DNA from: Antedon mediterranea
Lineage: Eukaryota > Echinodermata > Crinoidea > Comatulida > Antedonidae
Length of the DNA: 60,000 nt
Reading direction: 5' to 3'
Assembly: GCF_964355755.1 (NCBI RefSeq)
Contig: NC_092676.1
Location: forward strand, 20,382,288 to 20,442,287
Made by a program: the position numbers and the translations under genes. A model generated the notes under the pieces. The model was not told where the DNA came from and ran no database searches. It worked only from the letters and a program-made list of their open reading frames with translations. This document shows positions 40,530 through 54,000 of the stretch, piece by piece. Position 1 is the stretch's first letter. The number at the start of each line of letters is the position of its first letter.

Positions 40530-40545
40530 ATGGTATATAAAGTTG
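40530..40545 (+). promoter_or_regulatory. TATA-box-like sequence
   Basis: TATATAAAG at 40534-40542 follows a CpG patch (TCGCGCG at 40501) and could mark a start about 30 nt downstream. No exon can be tied to it. Confidence 0.2.
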
Positions 40546-41862
40546 GTTAGAATCTCGGTACTGATTTTAACCACCTGATGTAACCCTGTTTACTAATTAA
40601 ATTGAGTTAGATAATTAGTTATTGACAATTAAAACGAATTTAGGTTCAACGATTTGCCCCAAATAGGGGTGTTTTTCGATCGTGGTATACACTGTCTAAT
40701 GGATGTCCGTCTTGAAAAATACCCACAGACAATAATACGAGGATGCTTCGCATTTTCCTATCTCCTCCTACGATAATTGTTTTTAATGGCTGAAAACCGG
40801 TTGATCAGCTCGAGTACAGCATCATAATGTTGAAGACAGGCCGCTTTTCTTAAAAAAATACTATTTTGATAGATTTAATATACGTTTATACAAATGTATT
40901 GATTTGCGATGAATGGAACATTCCAATCTCTGTTCCACAAGTGTCTATTCCCTCAGGCGTCGTAAAGGCAAGTACTGTATACTCATAACAGAAATTCGAT
41001 CCATTTTTTTTCAATGTGCTGCAGAGGTTGGATATAATTTTTTTTTAACGGATAATGAGCTAGCGTTTTCAGTCGCCGTATATTATGTACAAATCTTTAT
41101 TATTGCATTTAAACCACCCACATCATCACCCTTCCCTCACTGGCATGAGTAGCGTTGTAAAGCCAGTAGAGGATAGGCCTACGGTGCATCAAATCCCCTA
41201 AACGCAGAACAACTTTGGTGGGTAGGGTAGGAACCAACTTAAGTATGAATTGGCTCTAAGAAACAATTGAAAACCATTAGGCCTACTAATAAAGTTGAGT
41301 TAGATAATTTAATTTTTATTGACGAGTAAATCGATTTTATGATTTTCCCCGAATAGAGGTGGTTTTCACAAATTGTTTTACATTATATAAACATACACGT
41401 CGTAGTGATGTATCGTTACATGTACTGTACTATTTCAATCGACTAGGACGGTGATAGTTTCAACAAAGTGTTACATAGCAATGTTTTACTGTGTTTACTG
41501 ATATATTATTTGTAAAACATGAAAACAATTAATATTTCGTTACTAAATGGATAAAGAATATATTTAATATATTTAAAAATGTTTCTCTTTGCACCCACCC
41601 TCTTCCCCATCCCTCACCCCTAATGTTACATACAAAACACAAATTAAGTTTGTTTAAATTTGACTTAAACAATATTGGTCTCATTTTGTGACAAGTTTCT
41701 CTTTCGGAAGTAATTCTCAGGGTGCTAATTTTAGTTGAGTACATAAATCAGTGTCTATTTATTCGTTCCTGTAAACGACATGTATTATTGTACGTACATT
41801 TGAAATCGCCAGTTTTTTAACGCTGAAATTATTATGTATTCGAGAACCATCTGTGGGCACGA

Positions 41863-41900
41863 CCTAGATGGTACGCGAGCGAAGCGAGCGTACCATCTAG
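41863..41900. repeat. CpG-rich perfect hairpin upstream of PACSIN exon 1
   Basis: CTAGATGGTACGC and GCGTACCATCTAG form a 13-bp stem around an 11-nt loop (GAGCGAAGCGA). It abuts a family E terminus (TGTGTAAATTGGCCTTATAA). It lies about 130 nt before the PACSIN start codon. Confidence 0.8.
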
Positions 41901-42028
41901 TCTGTGTAAATTGGCCTTATAATACTAAGTTATTACTGTGGTGTTTCTTTTTTCAAGAAAGTTTATATGAATTGTAATTTTAACCCAAATTTCTATTTTT
42001 TTTTCCTATTTTTATAGTCTAGTAAAAA

Positions 42029-45000
42029 ATGTCAGAACAAGGGTACGAGGACCAAATAATTGAGGATGGAAAGAGTTTTTGGGAACTGGGACAATACAAG
42101 CGAACGGTAAAAAGGATAGATGATGGACACAGACTTTGTAATGATCTAGTTATGATGCTGAATGAGAGGAGTGAACTGGAAAAGAAATATGCAAAGAGTT
42201 TACGTAACTGGTCCAAAAAATGGAGTGATCTTATTGAAAAAGGTTGGTAAATCTGAGTTGATTAGGAGGTGTACAGTATGAAAAATGTATTTTTTCTGTT
42301 TCCTTTACTGTGGTGTTTCTTTTTTTTCCATGAAAATTATAAAATGAATTTTGACCTAGGTTTTTTACAGCAGATTCATGTTAAGAAGGCACCTTTTGTA
42401 CTATACAAATTTCCCCTGTAATAATAAAAATAGGGATGGTAGTATTAAAACATATATTTCCCTTTATTTTACAAGAAAGTTTGCCCCTTAATAGAGATGT
42501 CCTAAAGGATGGTTCTACAGTACTCTATGCAAATTGGCATGTTTTCCAACTTGTTTTCCGTTTTAGAAATCTGAACCCCATTCTAAAATGTTGGCGTCAT
42601 TTTCATGTAAAACTACACTTGTCAATTATTATTATTATTATAGACCTACCCACTACATTTTGAGACTATACAGTGTAAGGCTTAAGTCTTCCAATCATGC
42701 CTCAATTTCCTAGGCCTTTCGTTATTGATTGAAACTTTGAACTTTGAGTTTCATATAGTGTTGCAACTAATTATTTATTATTATTTAACCTTATTAGTTA
42801 TTTATGAATTTATAAACAGTTTAAAAATAAACGACATACGTATTACAAGTGTAAAAAACCTTTCAAGTATACACAAGGCAGCCAAACTATACTTTATCTT
42901 GAAAAAAAAATGTTTTTCCAGGTCCGGAATATGGTACAACAAAGTCTGCGTGGAAGGCGGTTCTTACGGAATCAGATCGTAAGTGTGATCTACATCTAGA
43001 GATAGGAAGTAAGCTAATACAGGATGTACAACAAAGCATCAAGGCATGGCAGAAGGAGAACTACCATAAAAAGATGATGAATGGATTTAAGGAAACCATT
43101 GAAGCTGATGAAGCTTTTAGAAAAGTAAGTAGTGGCACAATAGCTGGGTGGTCTTGCTTACCAATATGAGGGTGGTGGGTTCAAATCATGGCTGTGAAAT
43201 GCCCTGTAATTAGTTGTATTTTATTGTAAACCATTGAAGCTTATGAAGCTTTTAGAAAAGTAAGTACTGGCACAGTAGCTGGGTTTGTCTTACTTACCAA
43301 TATGAGGGTGGTGGGTCAAAATACAGTATTGCTATTAGGACTAACTATTCTTAAGCCACTTAATATTAACACTTAAGGTCAAATGCCCTGTAATCAATTT
43401 GTCAATGTGCATGGGTTGCAGTGTGTTGGACATTGGATTACTGATTGTGAGATCGGGGTTCGATCCAAAAAAATGACCAGGGTAATAATGTGGACAGTGC
43501 ATTGGGAGCTTGCTTATGCGCTATATAAGAATGAACTATTATTATTATTGTATTTTATTGTTTTTTCACACACTCTTTAACAAAATATTTCATATATTTG
43601 ATGATCATATGATGTTGTAGCTGAATGTGACCTAATATTAATAACAAGACTAGAAAGAAATTATGGTTTAGTTTCATTTCATGGAACTTATTAAGTATGC
43701 ACAGTGTTACAGTACAATAGATTCCTTTCACACAGCATCAATCATTAAGAGGACACTATGAATATACTGTATGTGAAACCTATACACTGTGGCCAAAGTT
43801 AATCCCTATTCAAATGACACATCTTTTAAGGAGTTGATTTCCGAAGTTTTGTCCCCGTAATAGGGGCTCGACTGTATTGGATCTTCATTGATTATGCAGG
43901 CCTTTAATAATGATGAAGCCTTCATTAGATCTGAACTTCTGTAGCTATTCTTATTATTATTTCTATTCTATTATTGTATTTCTTTGTCTGCATTTAATTA
44001 AATATTATTACACATACAGTTACATTACATTTTAATTTAATTTCACGTTGGCAGATACTGTATATTGTAATTTAACTTTTACATTACATATAGATCAATA
44101 ACAAGCTCTAAATCCTTCACATTAACCATTTCTTAATTTGATTACTTTACAAGCTGAATGTAATGTTGGGCAATATGGACATAATCTTGCTTGAGGTCAA
44201 CTAACAGTAAATTATTTCAAAAAGATTTGGAGAATAAACCTAAAGGAAATGCCTTAATATGCTAAGCTCTGTCTACACTATCAAACTTTATCTGATGTGA
44301 TATGCCCATATATGGACATGATGGTATCTTATCACCATATTTGGGTGTGTAACTACCATATTTGGGTACATCACACTTTTTTTGTCAAAATAATTTGATA
44401 GGACTGTAGACATAGCTTTATACAGAATAGTGTGCGAAAAAGATGTTATTAAACTAGAAACTTAACGCATCACCATGTATTAATTTAAGTATAATTCTAT
44501 AAGAAAGGAAACCTACAGAATGATAGTGAAGACCACGTTTGTACGTGCAATTTTAAGAGAAAGCATCTAATGTAGCTTAGGACTTAACTAAACAAAGACC
44601 AAAACAAAAACATAGCTACATAACAATCGATGCACCAGCAAATGGAAATAATTTAAAATTTTAAAATATCTTTCTAAAGTATTACAGTATGAGATTGGTT
44701 ACATTGTACATACCATAATAATATCCTAAATTTAGAAAACAATATTAAAAAGCATTAGATCTTTAATTTGTCATGAATAGGTCTAAAGTTTTCGCTAAGC
44801 TGTTTGTTTATCCTTGCTTTAAGCCTGTTCATTCTGAATAGCTGCTTCGTCAAGATGAAGAGTAGAATTGAAAGAGCTTTAAAACGCTTTGAGTTCACTG
44901 TCATGTACGGTAGTGTGATCCCCTTACACATCAACAACCGCAGTCGCAATTTATAATACCTAAAGTGCTTAAATTATTACTTGTTAATATCTGTGCTTAA

Positions 45001-48000
45001 AGATTTATATCATATAGCGCATATTTTGGAAATAGTTGATAGAAATAATAACGCAGCTAGAATTGAGTAGATATTAGAGCGTTTCATGTTATCCACTTTC
45101 CACTGTCATTTATGTAGATTATGTGTGTTACTGTACATCCGATTATAAAGTATGAATTCTCTATAAATGATAAATAAAAAAAAATAACAGTATGTTTAAG
45201 ATGTTGTGTAAACAAACAAAAAAGGGTGGGGGGGGGGGGGAGATTGATTATCAAAAAGGGATTACTAAAGGATGCTCTTTGGAAACTGTACTTGTAGTAT
45301 TTGAAATATGACTACCTTTGTATATAATTGTATAATCTTTTATATTTATATAATATTATAGATTTATCATATATTTAATTTAATAACTATATAAAACTAA
45401 CATGTTAAATTACATGGTGCGTTAACACAGATAATGGAACAGGCAAAACGTTCAAACTTAGTTTTTATTTTTACTGTAATTCCACTCTTCCTTTTTTCAG
45501 GCACAAAAGCCTTGGGCAAAGCTTTACAATAGAGTACAACAAACTAAGAAAGCATACCATGTTGCTTGTAAACAAGAACACTCTGCAGCAAACCTAGAGA
45601 AAAATGCGGCCGAGGATACCAACATGTCACCTGACCAGGTTTGTGACAATTACAATTGTACTACTGTACTCATTTTGGACATCTCAATTCAGGGAACACT
45701 TTATGGTGAAACAAACGGAGGCAGTGACATAATGCAGAGGCCCCTAGTTTAGGAACCCTAAGTGACCCTCCAACGCTGGAGCCCTCTGGCATTTTTAGCC
45801 CTATTCGACTTTAATGTTTTTTCCTCTGGGCACTGTTCAGGCCCCCCCCCCCCCCATAAGTTGCTAGGCCCCTGGGTTTAGCCAGTGAGCGTTAATAGGC
45901 GTTACGCCACTGACAAGGGATCACCACTATTAAATCTGTGTGGGTCCTGAAGTTTAACCGTATATTTCATAAATGAAATTATTATTTTTGTTTGTTTTTC
46001 TATGGAAGTGAATAACTTTATTGAAACTCAAAAATGGAAACAAGGGGACATATTAACACTATAGCGAACACCCTGTTAAAGCTGTTTGGGTCCTGAAGTA
46101 AAACTGTATATTTTATAAATGAAATCATTACTTTTCTTTGTTTTTCTATGGAAGTGAATACATTACAGTATACGTTGTAACTTCATTGAAACTCCAAATC
46201 AGCCTATCAAAGGCTGATTTTATTCATCTTAATTTTTTTTTTCTTCAGTTTTTGGTGGACAAACACTGTACCTCTTATAAATGTTGTTTGTAATGAAGCT
46301 AACTTTTAACTTTATGAAATTAATATTTTATGTTAAATAAAATGTTAATATCTTGTGGCGTTAGATTTTATGGCATTTTCCCAATATAAATAAATAAATT
46401 ATTATTAGTTTACTACTGTACGTAAGCATTTACATTGAAAAATAACAGTGCACACATATTTATGAGTATATCCATTATTAAACACATTAAAGACTACCTA
46501 CGTAACAATATTAATTCCTATGTTTGACAGAGGCATAGATAAATTGACTTTTTTCACTAAATGGATACCTGACATCAAGTGACGTTTGTCTTTCCGCTAA
46601 GCCACTTCAAGTCATTCGTAATTTAGGACTTAGCATCAAAGATTAATATTTTAGATGTTAAAACCCACTCAACATAGTATCGTACACCTAAGTAGGTTTA
46701 GATAAGAATTTAGTAAAGCCTCAACCGACAAAAAATTATTTTGAAAAGATACAGAAAGTAGAGAAATCCTATGCACATGTTTTTATAATATATTTCTGTT
46801 TGTTTGTCTGGATCGAACCATGAATTAAAGAATAGAAGGATATGCATCGACGTGAGATCAAGGGTTCCTTGACTCTCGCCGACAGACCGCGGACCGCCCA
46901 CAATGTTATCAGTTTAATTAACCGCATGGTAACAACGAAACGGTCGCGTGCCTAATATATTGTTTACTGCACATGTGCAACAATATTTAACCTTGTTGGC
47001 TACGCTTCTTTCGCGCGTTCTTTGGTGGCATGATGTTTTAGCGCTAGCAACAATGGCGACGAACAATTTATACGATGACAAATTTAGTTATAATCTTTCT
47101 GATGAGGAATTGTAGATGCTATAATTGTAATTAGTATAGGTTTCTGCCGCGATTGATCTACGCTAATGTTTTTACAATAACTATTTGTTGTCTCAGCCTA
47201 CATGTAAAATTACAAAATCAGCAAGGATACTAGGCCTTCTAGGCTTACTAGTAAACCATATGATTTGCCGACATTGATACTGCCTAGGTAGGCCTAGGCT
47301 AATCTTAAGTGTAGTAGAGACAACGTGTAATCATGATCTATATACTCACCGTTGTCTTACTTCTTGTGTGAATAATAATAGGTACTTCGTTTGTTCGTGA
47401 TTAAGTTTGCCCTGCGTGTACTTTTCAAAACGACCACTAGGTAACGAATCGCAACTATACATAGCCAGCCAATCTCGGATCAGGGATCGCTGTTTTCATT
47501 CAATTAGACCCGGTGATTGGATGTGATGTGGATGACATAACCACTAGCCAATCACCAGGCACTACAATTTAAATATAATATCACATCGATAATTAAGGAG
47601 ATTTATGAAGAAACCACTGCTTAGCCATATATTAAAAACACGATTGTTGTATGGGTGAACACCGGCCACGCTAACAACATACATGGTCAAATGCATAATT
47701 TAATATTCTATAGATTACCGCAATTTTTAAAGACAGAAGATGGCAGGCAAATAATGATAATTCAAATATAAAAATTGCATATTTTATTAATATTACCAAC
47801 TACTTAAAATTACCAGTCGTAAGAAAGTGAACTTTTCGTAGTCCGATTGTGATGAAACTAAAACAGAATTATTCAGCAATATATTTTTGTTGTCAATTAA
47901 ACATCGACGCAGACATGTCAATAGAACATTCAGACCGCGCATACGATTTCTACATGGTTACGTTTTGGTCTCAAAAAATGTAACAGTTGATTCGCAGCGT

Positions 48001-51000
48001 TTTACAGAGGGCCGCGGTTAGAGACACAAGAGTTCAATGAGCGTGTTTGTTTGATTGGCAGCAGTGCTTTAGTATAGGCAAGCGCGTTGTAAAATCGTTT
48101 GATGTCACCGTCGATGCATATCCTTCTATTCTTTAATCCATGATCTAACAGAGTCCTTGTACAGAATAGTACACACAGTCCTTCGGTACTGTGACATAGA
48201 ACTCTATGCAAATCATGTGCAAACTTATGTTATCCAGTGCCAATCGGTTATCCTGAGCGGTTACAGTAATTTCGATTTTTTTCAGCATGTTCATTACAAA
48301 TTGTGTAAGCACATGCTAATTTATGCTAACTCTCTTGCGATAATTCAATGATTACACTGCATCAGATTTAGTTTAATGTGTTTTTTACGTATAATAAAAG
48401 AAAGCAGAATTTTCTGTAATTGGTTGATGTGAAATTAGGGGACATGGCCTATGTTTAGTATGAACACAGTGATTCCTCCTTTTGGACACCTCCATTAAAA
48501 GGACACTTTCCCATGAAACACACTTGTGGCAGAGTACAGTATGCATTAGCACTACTGCCAACCCTGTTCAGGGGACATCCCTATTAAGGGGACAGTTGGT
48601 TGTGAAGGTGTCCACTTAGTAGAGGTTCAACTGTAGATTCCAGATTAGGTACAGAATAGAGTAACTCAATCATAATGATTTTATTCAACTCATAATGATG
48701 ATGTTTTTGAGATTTATGAGTTTTATTTTAAACTATTATATAAACAAAGCATTAAGCTTATATGAGATCATTTTTGATATTAAAACATTGAAACACGTCT
48801 GACCTTCAATACATTTCACCTGTCTAGCTATACAGTGAGAACAGTTACAATCGAATGTATCATCAATTTCCTGCTATCACAGTACATACAACATGTTTCC
48901 ATTGGTTACGCTGTGCTAAAACATTATTAACAAAACTCTCATTGTGAAAATAATATCCATTCATTTATTTATTTAATAGTATGTAGGCCACTGACCCAAT
49001 AATATATAATTAAATTAATATTAGTATAGTATCTCTGGCGGAAGTCTTGATTATTAAAACTTTTATTTTGCATATTCTTATCTCTTATGTTTAAAGATTA
49101 AAAATATTGTCCGCCTGAAAAAATTAATGTTTATTAATATGCCATAATTTAATGTCACATTCATTATTCACTGAAAAATGAATCTGAACAAAATTATTTA
49201 CCTAATAAAGCCATAACTTTATTTACATAAAATAGTTATCCGAAAGCCCATTTTAAAGATTTAAATTGTATTCATCTTTGTTTTTCATGTTTTTGTGGAA
49301 GTAAAACATAATTTTTTCTTTTTCTCTTAAGTACAGTAGATATAATAATACTAATAATAATAATTAATAATAATAAAGATTTTATGATAAATGCTTTTAA
49401 TCTGTATATATAACACTTAGCTTTTGAAGTATATTTGTTATCAGTAATACAATTTATCTCAAATATTCTTCAGGTGAAAAAACTACAAGACAAGGTTGAG
49501 AAGTGTAGAAATGAATGCGAGAAAACCAAAGATAAATACACAAAGGCACTGGAAGACATCACGGGAATGAACGCACGTTATATGGAAGACATGAATATGC
49601 ATTTTGACAAGACGCAGCAGTTTGAACAAAGCCGACTTGATTTCTTTAAGGAAACGTTGCTACAGCTACACCAAGTACTTGATCTGTCACAAAATCAACA
49701 GTAAGCTTAAAATGTTATCTTATACCCCTACAGTGTCCCCACAAAATAGGGTTGTACTTTTGAATAGTGGTTGACTGTAGTGTTAAAACCCTTTTGCCCT
49801 TATTTCTTTATACAGGAAAATGGTGTGTGTCCCTTGATAGGAATTTCCCAAAGAAAGATTTCTAATTTGTACTGTATTAAAAATAAATCCATTTTCCCAG
49901 AAACAGACATTATACAGATCTTATATTTTTCAATATTATTTTCTGTATTCAAAATTCTGTAAGAAAAACTGTAGCATTATTTTATGATGCAGTTCTACAT
50001 AGTTTCCAGGCATGAGTATTTCCAAGTACTTGATCTTTCACAAAATAAAGCACAGCAAAAAGCTATCTATCTTACATACAGTACTATCTATTTCGAAAAC
50101 AAATCCAATTTCTTAGAAATAGTAATGGAATTACTGTCCTAACAAAAATGTATACAATCACTTGTTTGATTGTGTGTTTTTGAATTCTTGTGAGAAAGAA
50201 TAACCGTATATTATGATGCAGTTCTGCTTATTGTATTTACTGTTAGTTATTGTACCAGGCAATAATATTCTCACTGACATAGTGATTATTCTTTTTAAAT
50301 ATTACCATTAAATAGTACATTTTCTAACAATATATATTGTATTGCGTGTAATGTTAAAACTATTTAAATATTTATATTATGATGCAGTTTTGCATATTTG
50401 ATATACTATTACTCAGGCAATAAGTATTCTCACTGACAGAGTGATTATTATTTTTAAACTTTACCATTAAATAGTACGTGTGTAATGTTTAAACTATTTA
50501 AACTATTTGCAATGTCAAAATAACAAAAGGCAAGGTGCATATTGTGACTTGTATAAGCCTATTCTATGTTAATACAGTTCAGGAACTTTGAATTAGATTG
50601 AAAATATAGATAACAATGAAAGGAAATTAGAATAAAGAATAGTAAGTGAAAAACGATAAAAGAAACTTGTCACACACTCGTAACTCGGACCTTAATATAA
50701 TATTTTTCTTATCAATTAGACCACTAGACCTTGTGTTGTTATAGCTAGGTATGTTCGGTTTTTCCGGTTTTTTACTGCTCATCTGTGTAAATTGACCTTT
50801 AGCCTAGTATGAGTCTTCAAACTACTAGATGTGCTAGTATTAGATTAAGCCATGTTCTTAATAATTGAAGATACTCATTAATTAATGGACTATATGGTTT
50901 AAATTAAAATATTGTACCTACCATCATTGTTTGTGCTCTGCATTATTTTTTTTGTTTATATTTTGATCTAATGTGAACTTTGACATTTGATTAACATCGC

Positions 51001-54000
51001 AGATGTTTTAACACTAACAGTAAATTCATAAACTTATGTATTTGTAACAAAAAAGTAATTTTATCTTTTTATAGATTTACTCAAGTTTATTCAAACTTTG
51101 TTACAACGGTACAAAATGCTGACTCGGACAAGGATCTCAAATGGTGGAAAAACACAAACGGATCGGGCATGCCCATGAACTGGCCTACATTTGAGGTAAT
51201 CTTGTTGCTTGAATATCGGGCTACTTAATAATTTGTATTGAATTTTGTGTGAAAACTAGCAATAATTTAAAACCTATACTGTTAAACAACATTTCAAAAT
51301 ATTAATATAGTATTAGCTTGATCTAAAAGTAATTGAATAAGATATATTCATTTCCTCATCAAATTCTCTAAATAATCGTAAACTATGTAACAGTATACAA
51401 AAAACGAAATTAATTTAAAAACGTTTCTCAACACATTTACAATACATGTACTGGAATGCATAAGTGAAAATGAAATTAAATAAAAAACATTTTTCAACAC
51501 AATAACAATACATGTACTGGGATGCATAACTGAAAATTAAATTACAAATTAATAAAATTGAGAAAAAAAATTTAAAAAACTACCATTTCAATAGGAATAT
51601 TCTGAAGATTTATCACGAGCGATCACGTCAAAGAAATCAAGAGGAAACGTGAGCGGGGTCGGAGATAAAGGCGTGGCAATATCCTCGTACCGATCGACGT
51701 CAGAGTATTCAAATCAAGATTACAACACGATGAGCAGGTTTGTTAGCAATTGTTTGTTTTCATTTGTTTTGTTTAACTATTCTTTTGTTTGTTTTCTTAG
51801 TTAATTATTTGTTTTGAGTCGTTTACTTTAGTTAGGTTTGTTTTTGTTTCACTTGCGTATTTTATTTTTGAGAATGTTAATGTTTTTTCATTAATTTGTT
51901 TTATCTGTTGTTTAAGTCTATTTGGTGTATTTATAATTTATTATTTGTCTACTTGTATTTTGTTGGTCCTTTTGTTTGGTTTTTATTGTTACTGTATTGT
52001 AGAAGTTAGTGGCCAAGTGTCGTCTAGTCAAACTGTAATGTTCTTAGGTCCCCTAATGATCAGCTTTGGCTGGATGGATGGACCACCTCTTAAAACATTG
52101 TTGAAGTAAATAAATAAAACAATACAAAAACTTCAAAACATTTGACCATAAACGAATAAGGACTTCTTTTGTTTGAAATTTTAAATATATAAATGTATGA
52201 GAAATAATTCTTTTTCATGTTTTATTTAAATTTATTATAATTATTGCTTACATAATTTTAGGTATAAAAAGAAACTACATAAAAGGTATATTTGGCTTCA
52301 TAACTGCAGCAAAAAAGAAGAAAAAAAACACAATTTTCCATAAATTGATTTTTTCCCCTGATTTATTTTCTATGTTTTAGTTTGAATCAGAAATCTATAA
52401 ATTAAAATATTGCAGTGCATTTCTAGAATAACCATAATTTAAAAATTTGTTTTCTGCATTTGCAGCTTTCTTATGAATAGAGAAAATTTTTTTAATATAT
52501 TTCCTTTTTTCATATTACAAGTATAGTTGTATAGTTTAATTATTAAGAAAATGCAAAATTGGAATCATTTGTTTGTCAAAAAATCGTTTAGTTTGATTAC
52601 ACAATGGTGGAACCCCTATTAAGAAACCCCCTGGTATAATAGGGGTTTCCTAAAGAAAATATTCTACATTATTTTAATGCTCGTCATTTTTAAATATTAA
52701 TTTCTTGGTAACTGTGTATTAATATTGCTCTGCTATCAGTATATGCAATTATAGAGATTTTATTTGCATATGTGTGCTATATAAATAATGTATTTTCTAA
52801 ACAAATAAGACTTCAAAGAAAGAAATTATTTAATATGCAAATATTGTTTGATATTTATCATTGTTGAATGAAAAATATGCTGTTTGCATTTAAAAAACAA
52901 AGTTTATACTGCTTTAACAAAAATAACACTGTAGCATACATATGTAAATACAGATCTGTGAATTCTTCTGTGTTGGTTACTAACAAAAGCGTATAGCTCT
53001 GAGAACCTTTTAAATATTTATCACAGATTTACTGGCATCTATAGGCAGAGGGTGACCTTTAACCCCTATGATTCTACTGTAGAGTGAGTGTAATGTTCAC
53101 ATAGTATAATGGTTTTTCTTAGAACTTGGTTGAATGTTTTATTTGCATGTTTTATTTTTAGACAATTTATACGCTTTATTTTTAGACAATTTATACTGTT
53201 TCACTAATTCCTCTGGCTATATCTTACAAATAGAAGCTAGATAGTTTTTCCATTTCATTTTGCTTTATTTGATTTACACTCTCCCAAAATCAGACTTTAG
53301 TTTGGTCTAAAAAGTTCCAAATTTGTTGAGGTAATTAAAAAAAAAAAAAATACTTATGACAGCGTCTCCTTAGAGATTTAGCAATGAGTACAAAAATAAA
53401 AAATAATATGTTATGTAAAAAAAAACCCAAAACAGGCAGTATTTTAAATGTTTTTAATAAATAAATTATTATTTGCATTTTTTCCAAGATACTGGCAACC
53501 CGAAAGGCAATTCTAAATGTTTAAACATTGTTTAAAAAATAATTTAAACAATTTTGTAATTACCATTTAAAATTTATTTTAAATATTAAAATCTTGTTCT
53601 ATCCCCTGAGTGTCTGGTATTGGGAGAGTGCCTATTCTTCTATTACAACTTACTAGAGTAGAACTCCTATTAAGGATACATTTTGGGACCCTTAAATGGA
53701 ATGTCCCCTAAATGAGGAATATCCCTAAGGAAGGGTTCTACTGTAAATTAAATTGGTTTATTTTCTTACAGTAGTGGCGTAAATAAGCTTTCTTTTTGAA
53801 ATTGGAAACAATTTTTAACCATCCATTTCAAATTAGTTTCTATTTATACAAGAATTTATTTGTACTGATGTTCAGTTTCAACAACTCAAATCACAACTTT
53901 TCATAGATATAATATTCACTGTGCTCTTTGAATCAAGTGCCCCCTAATAATAATAATAATAATAATAATATAAGGGTCACTATTAACAGGGTGCTCATTA

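Larger units (their letters stand above)
36576..41850. other. Intergenic or PACSIN 5' intron; mostly unrecognised
   Basis: Recognised: a small hairpin repeat (37766-37824), a short A-rich repeat tail (37955-37980), MITE A copy 9 (39158-39307), a CCCTATTAAGGGGACAC-type repeat (39545-39715) and a CpG patch with TATATAAA at 40534-40541. The remainder, including 36760-37760, 37990-39150 and 40000-41850, shows no convincing gene on either strand. Confidence 0.45.
42029..51737 (+). other. PACSIN: PACSIN exons 1-6: F-BAR domain
   Basis: Residues 1 to about 300 match the crescent-shaped F-BAR of syndapins. Helix stretches seen: [74 protein letters not shown], and the closing [20 protein letters not shown]. 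The basic surface that binds phospholipid is kept. The exon 6 tail (51640-51737) is Ser-rich and starts the linker. Confidence 0.93.

Noticed and set aside
43410-43480. tRNA gene
   Set aside because: A and B boxes are recognisable but no acceptor or anticodon stem pairing; tail and relatives indicate a SINE. The same holds at 6782, 23801 and 28722.
44755-44949. Minus-strand 64-codon frame
   Set aside because: Short, no recognised motif, AT-rich intron; expected by chance.
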